Counted from the stretch's first letter, positions 7,281 through 16,515 are shown. The stretch is 64,000 bases of DNA from Fibrobacter sp. UWB11 (GCF_900143015.1 NZ_FSRT01000001.1:1612001-1676000), one strand, 5' to 3'. The notes: a model not told the origin generated them from the sequence alone. Translations and numbers: made by a program.

Positions 7281-8331
7281 CCATTGCATCCCTCACGCCT
7301 TCGCCGACGAATGTCGTGAGCAAAAGCGTCACAAACAGAGCGGCGACCGTGCTCACGGAAATCCACGGAGCATAGAGGTTGTTGAGCCCCTGGCTCATGA
7401 GTTCGCCCCAGCTCGGCGTAGGCGGCTGGAGTCCAAAACCCAAGAAGTCGAGCGACGTGAGGCTTCCGATTCCACCAATCAACGTGAACGGGAAAAGCGT
7501 CACCACGGGCGTCATCGCGTTCGGCAGGATTTCCTTGAAAAAGATATGGCGATGGCCAAGCCCAAGAACCTTTGCGGACATCACGTACGTCATGCTGCGG
7601 AGCTTCAAGAATTCCGCGCGCATGTAGTAGCTGAGCGAAAGCCAGTTGAACGCCGCCATGATGAGAATCAAAAGCCAGAAACTGCGGCCGTAAATACTGC
7701 CGATGAGAATCACCACGTAAAGCATCGGAAGCGACGACCAAATCTCGATCATACGTTGCATGCCCGTATCCCAGAACTTTCCGAGATAGCCTTGGATGCC
7801 GCCAATAACAATGCCAAGGAAAGTTCCGAGCACGGTCAAGAGCAAACTAAAGCTGATGCAAATGCGGAACCCGTGAATCAAGCGCGAAAGAACATCGCGC
7901 CCATTGCTGTCCGTGCCGAGCCAGTGCTTTGCGCTTGGCGCAAATGGAGGGGTTCCCTCCTCGCTCAGATCCGCCTTCAGCGGATCGTGCGGCACTGGCG
8001 GCATAAGCGTCCACATCTCGGGGCAGCCTCCAGCACGCGGGAATCCGTCTTCTTCGTCCTGCTTACATTCTGCGACATCTGCAAAAAGCTTTGCGTAATC
8101 CTGTTCCGTCTTGTATTCGCCACCAAAGTCCGCTTCGCTGTAACGCGCAAACGCCGGGAAATAACTCTTGCCGTTATAACGCAAATAGAACGGTTCATCA
8201 TTTACCGTCCACGGACTCGTGAGCGAAAGCAAGTACGCCACCACCAAAATCACAAGCGACCAAAAGGCGCGCTTGTTCTTGCGGAAGCGCTTCAGGCGAT
8301 TCAAAGTTTCTGTCGAAAGTCTAAGTTTCAT
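7252..8331 (-). CDS. yejE: Peptide ABC transporter permease (YejE-like)
   Basis: Inner-membrane permease of 359 residues. Compared with E. coli YejE, the first transmembrane helix is followed by the same long periplasmic segment with NDEPFYLRYNGKSYFPAF and YSEADFGG, then HWLGTDSNGRDVLSRLIHGFRIS-like core entry, five more helices, the EAA-type loop AKVLGLGHRHIFFKEILPNA, LTSLDFLGFGLQPPTPSWGEL and the end GEGVRDAMDP. Yej systems import peptides (microcin C, muropeptides in some Alphaproteobacteria). The upstream neighbour is a NamZ-like muramidase, which fits muropeptide uptake, though this is inference. It originally seems to have overlapped the ATPase start by several bases before the 7097-7280 insertion. 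Confidence 0.88.
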   Translation of the reverse strand: MKLRLSTETLNRLKRFRKNKRAFWSLVILVVAYLLSLTSPWTVNDEPFYLRYNGKSYFPAFARYSEADFGGEYKTEQDYAKLFADVAECKQDEEDGFPRAGGCPEMWTLMPPVPHDPLKADLSEEGTPPFAPSAKHWLGTDSNGRDVLSRLIHGFRICISFSLLLTVLGTFLGIVIGGIQGYLGKFWDTGMQRMIEIWSSLPMLYVVILIGSIYGRSFWLLILIMAAFNWLSLSYYMRAEFLKLRSMTYVMSAKVLGLGHRHIFFKEILPNAMTPVVTLFPFTLIGGIGSLTSLDFLGFGLQPPTPSWGELMSQGLNNLYAPWISVSTVAALFVTLLLTTFVGEGVRDAMDPKSGDRYV

Positions 8332-8384
8332 AGATTAAACAAGGTTCGGCACATTTTTTGCGGCAGTCCCGACAGCGGCAAGCA

Positions 8385-9482
8385 TTAAATACTCGACTCG
8401 ATAAATTCCTTGCGGAACGTTCCGTTTCCAAGCAAAATATCAATCGGCAGCTTGTGGAATTCGTACTCGTACGGAGGCTGCTTCCACGCAAAATCCTTCG
8501 GGTATTCGTTGAAAATATACTGCAACAACTTCACCGCCATTTCAAAACTGCGGAACGAATTGCGGTCAGTCACGTGAATCTGCGCACCGCCACAAATCTG
8601 CCCCGCGCCCTTGTGGAACGTCGGCTGGAAGTAGTTTTCGCGGAAATACACGCCCGGGAGCTTGAGCCCGTTCATGTACTTGCAAAGCTTAACCGCATCA
8701 ATAAACGGAGCGCCAAAGATTTCAAACGGGCGCGTTGTGCCGCGACCTTCGCTCACGTTGGTCGCTTCGAACAAACACATGCCCGGATACACAATTGCAG
8801 TATCGAGCGTAGGCATGTTCGGGCTCGGCAAAATCCACGGGAGTCCCGTTTCGTCAAACCACATGCGCTTATCGTAACCATCCATATGCATCACGTAAAG
8901 TTCGCACTTCGGGAATCGTTCGGCCTTGAACTGTTCGGCAAGTTCGCCAATCGTTTTTGCATGGCGAGTGCGGATGCTATGCAAGCCTACAAAGCTCGTG
9001 TAATTGAGGTCGAGCACCGGGCCTTCTTCGTCTACGCAGTTGATCGGATTCGGACGGTCCACCACGACCACCGGGATTCCCGCCTTTTCGCAGGCCTTCA
9101 TGCAAAGGAAGAGCGTCCAGATGAACGTGTAATAACGCGCGCCCACATCCTGCAAATCGACAAGCATCGCATCCACGTGCGAAAGCATTTCTGCGGTCGG
9201 TTCGCGATGTTCACCATAAAGGCTGTAAACCGGAATATGCAATTCCGGGTCTTCGTAGCCTTCCCATTCAATCATGTTGTCTTGCGTATGCCCCTTGATG
9301 CCGTGCTGCGGGCCAAACAAAGCCGAAAGCTTAAAGAGCTTGCCGTCCAAATCCTTGAGCAAGTCAAGCGTATAACTCAAATCGGCACAGACCGAAGCCG
9401 GATGGAGAACCGCACCCAGGCGCTTACCACGAAGCGCTGCCGGAAAACTTTTTTCAAAATGAGAAAGAGCTAACGTAACCAT
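8385..9482 (-). CDS. DUF1343 exo-beta-N-acetylmuramidase (NamZ-like)
   Basis: Protein of 365 residues with all signature blocks of the DUF1343/NamZ family: LFGPQHGIKG, PVYSLYGEHREPT, LVDLQDVGARYYTFIWT, VVVDRPNPI, LPSPNMPTLDTA and YPGMCLFEATNVSEGRGTTRPFE. NamZ enzymes release terminal N-acetylmuramic acid from peptidoglycan fragments; characterised members are exported or surface-bound, while here no signal peptide is seen from ATG 9482, so a cytoplasmic recycling role is possible. A TTG at 9527 in frame would overlap the upstream gene and is less likely. Placed between the radical SAM gene (25 bp) and the YejE-like permease (53 bp), in one operon. Confidence 0.85.
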   Translation of the reverse strand: MVTLALSHFEKSFPAALRGKRLGAVLHPASVCADLSYTLDLLKDLDGKLFKLSALFGPQHGIKGHTQDNMIEWEGYEDPELHIPVYSLYGEHREPTAEMLSHVDAMLVDLQDVGARYYTFIWTLFLCMKACEKAGIPVVVVDRPNPINCVDEEGPVLDLNYTSFVGLHSIRTRHAKTIGELAEQFKAERFPKCELYVMHMDGYDKRMWFDETGLPWILPSPNMPTLDTAIVYPGMCLFEATNVSEGRGTTRPFEIFGAPFIDAVKLCKYMNGLKLPGVYFRENYFQPTFHKGAGQICGGAQIHVTDRNSFRSFEMAVKLLQYIFNEYPKDFAWKQPPYEYEFHKLPIDILLGNGTFRKEFIESSI

Positions 9483-9487
9483 GTTTT

Positions 9488-9510
9488 TAAAGGTAGTAAA
9501 ACCACCTTTA
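9488..9510 (-). promoter_or_regulatory. Stem-loop between the rSAM and namZ-like genes
   Basis: Near-perfect inverted repeat AAAGGTAGT / ACCACCTTT with a 3-base loop spans the stop of the radical SAM gene and ends just before the ATG at 9482. On the minus-strand mRNA it would hide the only AAAGGTGG ribosome-site-like sequence, so it may tune translation of the muramidase or act as a weak processing site. Not followed by a T-run, so not a typical terminator. Confidence 0.4.
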
Positions 9511-10584
9511 AACGCCAGCCGCTTCAAGCCGTTTCACATGGCAATATGCAAGTTCTTTTGTCCGCTCGTCACGCAAATGCAGGCTGGAGCCCTCGCAATA
9601 GCGCCAATACTTGCAAGTTTTGCATTCGCCAATTCTAGCCCATTTGCGGTCACGCATCACCTGATAGCGGTTCTGCCATACATCCCACAAGTCATCCTTG
9701 TAGATATTCCCTTGAATGTAATCCCCACGCAAGCTCGGGCATGCCGAAATGCTTCCATCGCACAGCACCGACGCAATATTGACGCCCGCCCAGCAAAAGA
9801 ACGGATTATCGCGAACGGCCTTTTCGTAACTGCCGAGAAAGCCTTCGCAATCGTAGTTCACATTCATGAGATTTTGCTTTTTGGCTTCACGGATAAATTC
9901 AAAGACTTGACGAAATTCCTGATTCGTAAGTTGGAATAGCGGATTGTCTTTTGCACGACCTTTTGCAAAGACATTCGAAACGCGCCAACGCTTGACGCCC
10001 AGATTTAAAAGCAAGTTATAAATTTTGGGCAATTCCTTAAGGTTCTTGCGATTCACGCAAGTCATCACGTCAAACGTAATGCCGTCCGTATGCGCAGCCA
10101 TGTTGATGGCACGAACCGCACGTTCGAAGCTATGCGCATTGCCGCGGAAATGATTATGATTTTCTTCAAGGCCATCAAGGCTAATCGTCAACGCGCGCAA
10201 TCCGGCATTCATGAGTTTCGTATAACGTTCCGGATTTAAAGCAAGTCCATTCGTCACCATTCCCCAAGGATATCCGCGCGACTTGATTTCTTTGCCGATT
10301 TCTTCGAGATCGGCACGCATCAATGGTTCACCGCCAGTAATCACCACAATAAAATTGTTAGGATCGACATGAGGAGCAACACCATCCAAGACGCGCATAA
10401 AATCTTCGCGTGGCATGTCCGGAATCGCTTCAGCAACGCAGTCGCTCCCGCAATGCAGGCAATGTAAATTGCAACGCAGCGTACATTCCCAAAAAAGGTA
10501 TGTCAGCGGATGAGCCTTGATTTGGCTATGACGATAAAGGCGATGCGCTTCAAGCGCAAGAAACTTCTTAAAACCGAGATGCAT
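9508..10584 (-). CDS. Radical SAM/SPASM enzyme of an rSAM/lipoprotein system
   Basis: Radical SAM protein of 358 residues. The SAM-cluster motif is C38-x3-C42-x2-C45 inside CTLRCNLHCLHC, preceded by an extra Cys34, followed by the GGEP motif in VITGGEPLMRADL. A C-terminal SPASM-type region has about seven cysteines (FFCWAG, VLCDG, SACPS, CKTCKYWRYC, AYC), which would bind auxiliary Fe-S clusters. SPASM enzymes usually modify ribosomal peptides or protein side chains. The gene immediately upstream (17 bp) encodes a lipoprotein with YGV motifs, the arrangement described for the TIGR04133 rSAM and TIGR04134 lipoprotein families of Bacteroidota and relatives. The lipoprotein is thus the likely substrate; the modification is unknown. 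Confidence 0.85.
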   Translation of the reverse strand: MHLGFKKFLALEAHRLYRHSQIKAHPLTYLFWECTLRCNLHCLHCGSDCVAEAIPDMPREDFMRVLDGVAPHVDPNNFIVVITGGEPLMRADLEEIGKEIKSRGYPWGMVTNGLALNPERYTKLMNAGLRALTISLDGLEENHNHFRGNAHSFERAVRAINMAAHTDGITFDVMTCVNRKNLKELPKIYNLLLNLGVKRWRVSNVFAKGRAKDNPLFQLTNQEFRQVFEFIREAKKQNLMNVNYDCEGFLGSYEKAVRDNPFFCWAGVNIASVLCDGSISACPSLRGDYIQGNIYKDDLWDVWQNRYQVMRDRKWARIGECKTCKYWRYCEGSSLHLRDERTKELAYCHVKRLEAAGV

Positions 10585-10601
10585 ACGGAATCAATTCCGA
10601 A

Positions 10602-11270
10602 TTATTTATCTTTTCCGCAAGAGCCGTCAAACGCGCAAGGAGGGCCATAAAGAACAACAGTCTCATCAATTATAAGGGTATTATAATGAGCCTGAAATTC
10701 AGCTTCGTTGTAAACCTTGCCATCACTGCATGTATAAACTTTATCTTTTATATAAACAACACCATATTTGGCCGTAACCACGGGCTTGTAAACTACACCA
10801 TATTTTGCAGTAACTTCAGTCGGATCGCTCGTTGCAGGAACATCTTCGGCATCAGCCGTAGATTCAACGCACGTCACCCCATCGGTACATTCATAAACTT
10901 TGTCGTCTTTATGAGCCGTGCAAGTTTCCTTATCCATATAAACACCGTACAAAGGCACGACTTCTATTCCGCCACTGGAGCTTTCGGCAATCGGAGAGGA
11001 ACTTGAGGATTCTACGGAACTCGATGATTCAGCAGAGGAACTCAACTGTGCTTCCGAAGAACTAGACTGAACATCCGAAGAACTTGAAGACTGAGTTTCG
11101 GCAACCGAGCTTGAACTTGCATTTTCTACAGACGAGCTCAAATTTTGGCCATTGGTTGTACTTGAACTAGAATCCTGGATGACAGGAGCCACAGGCGATG
11201 CGGTGTTATCGCAAGCATTCCAAAAGAACGCCGTCAAAGCAAGTAGAAATTTTCTCCAGTGTTTATACAT
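10602..11270 (-). CDS. Putative lipoprotein substrate of the rSAM enzyme, with YGV repeats
   Basis: Protein of 222 residues. A short signal peptide ends at Cys20 in FFWNACD; Trp at -3 is a poor lipobox, but the CD start is like the TIGR04134 lipoproteins found beside radical SAM enzymes. A Ser-rich spacer runs from about 34 to 100. The C-terminal part holds four Tyr-Gly motifs: LYGV at Y108, AKYGV at Y157, AKYGV at Y169 and LYGPP at Y208. The middle two form an exact 7-residue tandem (AKYGVVY), 12 residues apart. Six cysteines (117, 128, 134, 181, 212, 218) occur in Cys-Thr/Ser-Asp-Gly segments. ATG 11270 has a perfect AGGAGG; first gene of the operon, with a good promoter at 11309. Confidence 0.75.
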   Translation of the reverse strand: MYKHWRKFLLALTAFFWNACDNTASPVAPVIQDSSSSTTNGQNLSSSVENASSSSVAETQSSSSSDVQSSSSEAQLSSSAESSSSVESSSSSPIAESSSGGIEVVPLYGVYMDKETCTAHKDDKVYECTDGVTCVESTADAEDVPATSDPTEVTAKYGVVYKPVVTAKYGVVYIKDKVYTCSDGKVYNEAEFQAHYNTLIIDETVVLYGPPCAFDGSCGKDK

Positions 11271-11308
11271 TTTGCAGCCTCCTTCAAAAGCCATTCAACC
11301 ACATCATT

Positions 11309-11337
11309 AATATAAACAAACAAGCATGCGTTTTCAA
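11309..11337 (-). promoter_or_regulatory. Sigma70-type promoter of the rSAM/lipoprotein operon
   Basis: On the minus strand, TTGAAA (11332-11337) and TATATT (11309-11314) are spaced by exactly 17 bp, 38 bp upstream of the lipoprotein ATG. The same box pair with the same spacing precedes the M6 protease gene. Confidence 0.75.
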
Positions 11338-11426
11338 TTGTGGATAGACCTCTTCAGAACGTTTTTTTTGTCAAAAAATGCCCCAAAAAGCAAAAAATTT
11401 CCACGGATGTATTATATAGGCCTTTT

Positions 11427-12878
11427 TTACTTGAATTCCGGAGCAATCGTCAATACAAGGCTCAAGCCATGCCAACTGTGGAAAGCAAACTGCACGCGGA
11501 ACAGATACATATCCGGTTTGCGAACGCGGACACCAAATCCCCACGAATTGTAAAGATTGTCCTTTGACCAACCATTTATCTTATCACTAATCATAGCGTA
11601 TTCGTTAAACACGACGCCATCGACAAGTCGGTCCACCGGCCAACGGTATTCTGCAGAAAGCCCAAGCACGAACGGACTCATCCATGCATCCGTATAGCCG
11701 CGCAACGGGAATCTCGCATTCAAAGTCGGGAATGCCGAATACGGAGCGCCGCCCTTTTCCATTTCCCACATTCCCTGGAAGCGGAACTGGAAAGCAAGCA
11801 CACGATGTTCAAAAAGTGTTTCGACCAAATTTTCAGGGCGCCACACACGTAGCACTTCATTCAAAGAAAAGTCCGTATAGAATTTTCTCGTCTTGCGGCC
11901 CTCTTTTGCCGAAAGCACATACTGGTCCGCCCGTCCAATGAAGAAATATATCTGGTAAAAGGCATCGACACTCACATAGTCATGGTTCTTGCCGCCATCT
12001 TTAATTGCTTCAGAACGGTCCAAATCAGCCAAAGTCAAATCTTTAGCATTGATTCCTCCATACTTGCCCGTCAGCACATACGAGGCCTTTATACTTAGAC
12101 GCTGTCCCCGTGACGGAGCAAATGGGAAATCCAGGTTATCAAACACCAAGTTCACATAGAACGGTATTTCAAAGTGACTTTGATACAGACCGCGATCCAC
12201 AATCGGGTATTTCGGGTCATCCAGCACAGAATCCTTCGTATCCGTAAAATCGGCTTTATGGTAAATAAACTCCGAACCTATACTCAAGTTCAAGTTTCTA
12301 GATTCCGTAATCGGGAACCCCAGTTGACCGCTAAAATTATACGTCGTGTCAGCCTGCTTAAACGATTCCTTGGAACCCGGTAAAATAAAACCATTGTCAC
12401 GATCCATGTAAAGGTTAAAACTCATGACACCATACAGTTTTTTACCGAAAAGCGACTGTTTCGAGTAGCGCAGTTTCACATCCAAATCGCTATTCGCATA
12501 ATAATGGCCTTCAAATACCCCATAATCCCCTTGCTGGAAAAGATTCCTGTGGCGGTAGCACATACCGATCATCGTGGAACTCCCCGGCTTGAGGTTAAAC
12601 ACCGGATAAATCAAGATATTACGATTTTCACCGAACGTAATGAGGTCCACCGCCTTGTCAGCAACACCATTATCGATTGCATAGTGCAAAGGGGCCGCCA
12701 ACGGATAGACCAACATTCCAAAAACAGGCTGGATAACATGGATAAAGGGCCACGAAACAACATCAAGGAACGACATGGAACTTGAAGAAGTATCTTGCAC
12801 GGCTTCGCGCGCCTTCTTCGCATGCGCTGGAAAACACAGCACACCTACAAGCACCAGTAATGTCACCAAACGTTTCAT
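11427..12878 (-). CDS. Omp85/surface-antigen-like outer-membrane barrel protein
   Basis: Protein of 483 residues with a signal peptide (about 1-20, ending FPAHA). After a segment of about 100 residues with hydrophobic helices it shows alternating strands over the rest of the chain and the motif FPFAPSRGQRLSIKASY, close to the conserved barrel signature of the bacterial surface antigen (D15/Omp85) family; RFPLRGYTDAW resembles the RGY segment of the same barrels. No POTRA domain is evident, so it is not BamA itself; patatin-less or lipid-transport Omp85 relatives are possible. It is divergent from the RND exporter, with only 29-32 bp between the two starts, so the pair may be co-regulated. Ribosome site AAAGGG. 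Confidence 0.6.
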   Translation of the reverse strand: MKRLVTLLVLVGVLCFPAHAKKAREAVQDTSSSSMSFLDVVSWPFIHVIQPVFGMLVYPLAAPLHYAIDNGVADKAVDLITFGENRNILIYPVFNLKPGSSTMIGMCYRHRNLFQQGDYGVFEGHYYANSDLDVKLRYSKQSLFGKKLYGVMSFNLYMDRDNGFILPGSKESFKQADTTYNFSGQLGFPITESRNLNLSIGSEFIYHKADFTDTKDSVLDDPKYPIVDRGLYQSHFEIPFYVNLVFDNLDFPFAPSRGQRLSIKASYVLTGKYGGINAKDLTLADLDRSEAIKDGGKNHDYVSVDAFYQIYFFIGRADQYVLSAKEGRKTRKFYTDFSLNEVLRVWRPENLVETLFEHRVLAFQFRFQGMWEMEKGGAPYSAFPTLNARFPLRGYTDAWMSPFVLGLSAEYRWPVDRLVDGVVFNEYAMISDKINGWSKDNLYNSWGFGVRVRKPDMYLFRVQFAFHSWHGLSLVLTIAPEFK

Positions 12879-12910
12879 TTTCCCTTTAATATATAGTTAT
12901 ATTAAGGATG

Positions 12911-15328
12911 ATGTTTTCACTCTTTGCAAAAATTATCAAAAAATTAGCAACCTATCCTAAGATAATCCTTACGATTTTCCTCACGATAGGACTTTTAAGC
13001 ATTTACCCTATCTCGCATTTACGTTGGGACTTGCAATTGCAAGATACCATTACAAGTGCGCGTGAACCCAGCAACGTCCAAAAAATTGAGGACGAATTCG
13101 GCGGGCTCGGGAGCCTCATCGTCATTCTGCAATCCGAGGATTCAGTTGCGAATTACCACATCGCAAAAGACCTCGCGCAAAAAATGCAGCAAAACCCTTC
13201 GGTGCATTTTGCAGATTTCGAGACCGATATTGATTTTTACAAGAAGAACAAGTTCTTGTACGCGAGCGAAAACGATATCGATATCATGGTGCACCGCATT
13301 GAAGAACTCAAGCATAGCTACATCATGAAGAACAATCCGCTGTTCATAGACCTCAAAAGCGCGATAGATTCCATCACGCAAACGACATCGGAACAGCGCG
13401 AACAACTCTTGAGCGACCTCGAAAAGAAATATTTCGACAAGCTCGCCGTAAGCCATTCCAACAAGACCGGAACCATCCGCATTGTAGAGATCTATCCGAC
13501 CCATTCTATTTCGGATTTGCAGGCAAACCGTAACTTGCTTTCTGACGTCAAGACGCAACTAGAAAAAGAAAGCAAGCCAAGCGATTTACGTGTCCATTTT
13601 GCGGGAAAAGTTTACGAATCCATCCAGACCGGAAGACGCCTCTTGCCCGAAGCGAAGATGGTGGGCATCGTCACCGCAGTCCTAATTATTTTACTTCTCA
13701 TCTTGCATTTCTTTAGGCAGCCGCAACTTATTTTTATTTCGGCATTGCCGATTGCAACGCCTATCGTTACGACGCTCGCATGCTCCTACATTTTTTACGG
13801 ACGCATCAACCTGTTTACACTTTTGCTTGCGATTGTTCTCCCAGGGCAGGCTTTGCAAATCATCAACCACGTTCTTAACCGTTACTTCTTGGAACGCGAA
13901 CAGAACTTGAGCCCGCAACTTTGCATCGAAAGCGCACTTCTTGGCATTGGGCCTTCGACCGCTGTTTCCAGTTTTGCATTTGCCGCCTTGTTTGCATGTC
14001 TCATCTTGATTCCTCTGCCGGGGCTTCAAGAACTTGGCGTTCTCGGTTCCACAGGGTGCATCTTGAACTGGGCCATCACATTGCTTTTCTCTACCGCCCT
14101 CTTGCAAGTGACTCAACGCAAAAAACCTTTCTCGATTAGGCATGCGCAAATTCATTCGGAATACAGAATTTCGATGCTTTCCAATCGTGTAAACTGGATC
14201 ATTTTTTCGATTATCATTACAGCAAGCCTTGTCGGGCTTTACATCGGCGGAACTAGAATCCATATCCGTAACGATTTTTCGGCAACAGAAATCAATTATA
14301 AAGATCCTGTCATCGATTCATTGATTGCAGAAACGGGATTCTTGAACAAGACCCCCATCATCATCATGCTTCCGGACAAATCCGAGAGCGAATTGCTATT
14401 AGAACAATTTAACAAGCTCAAGGAAAATGGATCCATTTCAACAGTCAATTCCATATTTACGCTGGCACAGTTTTCCCCAAACTTGCAACAACGCAAAATG
14501 GAAAAACTTCGCCAACTGCACAACACAGTAACCAAGGAATTCCGCGAAGCGCTTTCCAAGAGCGAACTGGAAAATCTTGAAAAAGTGGAACAGGCGCTCG
14601 AATTCGACGAAGGTGACGAATTTGAACCGCCCGAATACATCGCCAAGAAATTCCGCGATAAGCAAGGAACCCAAGGCAGGTTTGCCTTCGTTTTCACGGA
14701 CATTCAAGAAAACTACGGCAGCGAAATTACAAAGCTATACAATGAGCTTCACCAAATTAAGGGTATTCAAAACGGGACATACCTCATTGCAGGAATCCCC
14801 ATCACCCGCGCCATATTCTTAGACCGAATCACGAACCATATTCGCAGGCCATTACAAGCAGGCGGAGTACTCGTGTTCCTGTTCATGCTCGTTTATTACA
14901 ACCGCTTTAGCCGCGCCTTGTTTACCGCACTCCCGTCTGTATTTGCTGCAAGCTGGTTCTTGGCTGCCCTCAACGCGTTTGACGTGCAAATTTCGGCATA
15001 CAGCGCACTCACCTTCCCTATCTTGATTGGCGCAAGCATCGATGGATCCCTCCAGTTCTTCACCGCTTATTACGAGAAGCAAAAAGGGACCGCGCTCACG
15101 ATTCTTAGGGACAAGTTCTTTACGATTTTCCTCTCGCAGATGGCAGCCTTCATCGGTACTTACGGCATGCTCGTTTCTTCCCATCCGGGGCTTCGCAGCA
15201 TGGGTTACGTCTCGTTGACAGGCCTTATCTGCATATTCATCTCCCAATTCACCATTTTCCCCCTCATCGCTGGATCGCTCGACCAATACCGTCTGAGACA
15301 GAAGAAAAAAAAGGAAGCTAAAAAATGA
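12911..15328 (+). CDS. RND/MMPL superfamily transporter
   Basis: Large inner-membrane protein of about 805 residues with two repeats of one leading helix, an extracytoplasmic domain and a five-helix bundle. Helices cluster near residues 15-35, 235-400, 430-450 and 640-800. The second periplasmic segment has an acidic helical stretch (ELENLEKVEQALEFDEGDEFEPPEY). Such MMPL/sterol-sensing-like exporters move lipids, hopanoids or other hydrophobic molecules to the outer envelope; the substrate here is unknown. The divergent neighbour is an outer-membrane barrel, which could be its partner. Two adjacent ATGs exist (12908, 12911); AAGG sits immediately before the first, so the second is better spaced. 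The aminotransferase overlaps its stop by 4 bp. Confidence 0.8.
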   Translation: MFSLFAKIIKKLATYPKIILTIFLTIGLLSIYPISHLRWDLQLQDTITSAREPSNVQKIEDEFGGLGSLIVILQSEDSVANYHIAKDLAQKMQQNPSVHFADFETDIDFYKKNKFLYASENDIDIMVHRIEELKHSYIMKNNPLFIDLKSAIDSITQTTSEQREQLLSDLEKKYFDKLAVSHSNKTGTIRIVEIYPTHSISDLQANRNLLSDVKTQLEKESKPSDLRVHFAGKVYESIQTGRRLLPEAKMVGIVTAVLIILLLILHFFRQPQLIFISALPIATPIVTTLACSYIFYGRINLFTLLLAIVLPGQALQIINHVLNRYFLEREQNLSPQLCIESALLGIGPSTAVSSFAFAALFACLILIPLPGLQELGVLGSTGCILNWAITLLFSTALLQVTQRKKPFSIRHAQIHSEYRISMLSNRVNWIIFSIIITASLVGLYIGGTRIHIRNDFSATEINYKDPVIDSLIAETGFLNKTPIIIMLPDKSESELLLEQFNKLKENGSISTVNSIFTLAQFSPNLQQRKMEKLRQLHNTVTKEFREALSKSELENLEKVEQALEFDEGDEFEPPEYIAKKFRDKQGTQGRFAFVFTDIQENYGSEITKLYNELHQIKGIQNGTYLIAGIPITRAIFLDRITNHIRRPLQAGGVLVFLFMLVYYNRFSRALFTALPSVFAASWFLAALNAFDVQISAYSALTFPILIGASIDGSLQFFTAYYEKQKGTALTILRDKFFTIFLSQMAAFIGTYGMLVSSHPGLRSMGYVSLTGLICIFISQFTIFPLIAGSLDQYRLRQKKKKEAKK

Positions 15329-16515
15329 AATCGCTTTCCGATAGAACACAAAATATCGCAGCATCGCTCACCGTCGCCATCGACACGATGGCAAAACAGA
15401 TGATCGCAGACGGCAAGGACGTCGTAAGTTTAGGCGCAGGCGAACCCGATTTTGGAACTCCGACCCCCATTCAAGATGCAGCAATCGAAGCTATCCGCGC
15501 AGGCAAGACACGCTATACCGCACCCGTCGGGATTTTGGACGTGCGCAAGGCCGTTGCAAAGAAATTGGAAGAAGAAAACGGTCTCCATTACGATGCATCG
15601 CAAATCATCATGACTAGCGGTGCAAAGCACGCCGTGTTCAATGCACTCGCCGCCTTGATTAATCCGGGCGACGAAGTAATCATCCCCGCTCCGTACTGGG
15701 TTACCTATCCGGAACTTGTGAAATGGCTCGGCGGTACGCCAGTGTTTGTTGAAGCAGGCATCGAAAAGAATTTCAAGATTGACGCCGAAGATTTGCGCAA
15801 GGCTTGCACGCCGCGCACGAAGGCGATTCTTTTGAACAACCCGTGCAACCCGACTGGCGCTGTTTACAGCAAGAGCGAACTCGAAGCGCTCGCCAAAGAA
15901 ATTGTCGCACAGGACATTTACTGCATCTCGGACGAAGTTTATGAATACTTTGTCTACGATACGGAATTTACGAGCGCCGCAGTTTTCCCGGGAATGGCAG
16001 AACGCACCATCGTGATTAACGGCTTTTCGAAATCACATTGCATGACCGGCTGGCGAATCGGTTACGATGCCGCCCCCGCTCCGATTGCAAAGATTATCGG
16101 CAAAATCCAGGGACAGGCCACGCACCATCCGAGCAATGTTGCACAGTATGCAGCACTCGGTGCGCTAAACATGGACAAGAGCAATGTGCACGCCATGCAG
16201 GCAGCTTTCCGCAAACGCAGAGCCTACATGCTCGAACGTACATCGTTCCTCTCGACCAAGCCGCGCGCACCCGAAGGTGCATTCTACCTATTTGCCCCCG
16301 TGAGCGATTACTACGGCAAAAAGACACCGGATGGCAAGGTGATTGCAGGCTCGATTGATTTTTGCAGCGCACTTTTGGAAAGCAAGGGCCTTGCAATTGT
16401 ACCAGGCGCCGCTTTTGGCGACGACACTTGCGTTCGATTCTCGTACGCCGCAAGCGACGAAAATCTCGCAAAAGCTTGCGACCGTTTTGAAGCGTTCGTG
16501 AAAGAATTACAATAA
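15325..16515 (+). CDS. Pyridoxal-phosphate aspartate aminotransferase (class I, AspB type)
   Basis: Cytosolic aminotransferase of 396 residues. Characteristic segments: SLGAGEPDFGTP, YTAPVGILDVRKAV, ITSGAKHAVFNAL-like PLP loop (TSGAKHAVF), PYWVTYPELV, NNPCNPTGAVY, DEVYEYFVYD, the PLP lysine in NGFSKSHCMTGWRIGY (about residue 237) and the late Arg in CVRFSYA that binds substrate carboxylate. This is the AspB/AspC-Ib subgroup transferring amino groups between aspartate and 2-oxoglutarate; some members also act on prephenate or other acids. Its ATG overlaps the RND gene stop as ATGA, which suggests translational coupling rather than functional relation. An FHA-ABC gene follows 12 bp downstream. 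Confidence 0.9.
   Translation: MKSLSDRTQNIAASLTVAIDTMAKQMIADGKDVVSLGAGEPDFGTPTPIQDAAIEAIRAGKTRYTAPVGILDVRKAVAKKLEEENGLHYDASQIIMTSGAKHAVFNALAALINPGDEVIIPAPYWVTYPELVKWLGGTPVFVEAGIEKNFKIDAEDLRKACTPRTKAILLNNPCNPTGAVYSKSELEALAKEIVAQDIYCISDEVYEYFVYDTEFTSAAVFPGMAERTIVINGFSKSHCMTGWRIGYDAAPAPIAKIIGKIQGQATHHPSNVAQYAALGALNMDKSNVHAMQAAFRKRRAYMLERTSFLSTKPRAPEGAFYLFAPVSDYYGKKTPDGKVIAGSIDFCSALLESKGLAIVPGAAFGDDTCVRFSYAASDENLAKACDRFEAFVKELQ

Noticed and set aside
8385-9527. TTG start at 9527 for the NamZ-like gene
   Set aside because: It would overlap the end of the radical SAM gene by 20 bp and lacks a ribosome site; ATG 9482 starts closer to the conserved region.
11427-12878. BamA itself
   Set aside because: No POTRA domains are seen and the neighbours are not the usual skp/lpxD set; only the barrel signature fits.
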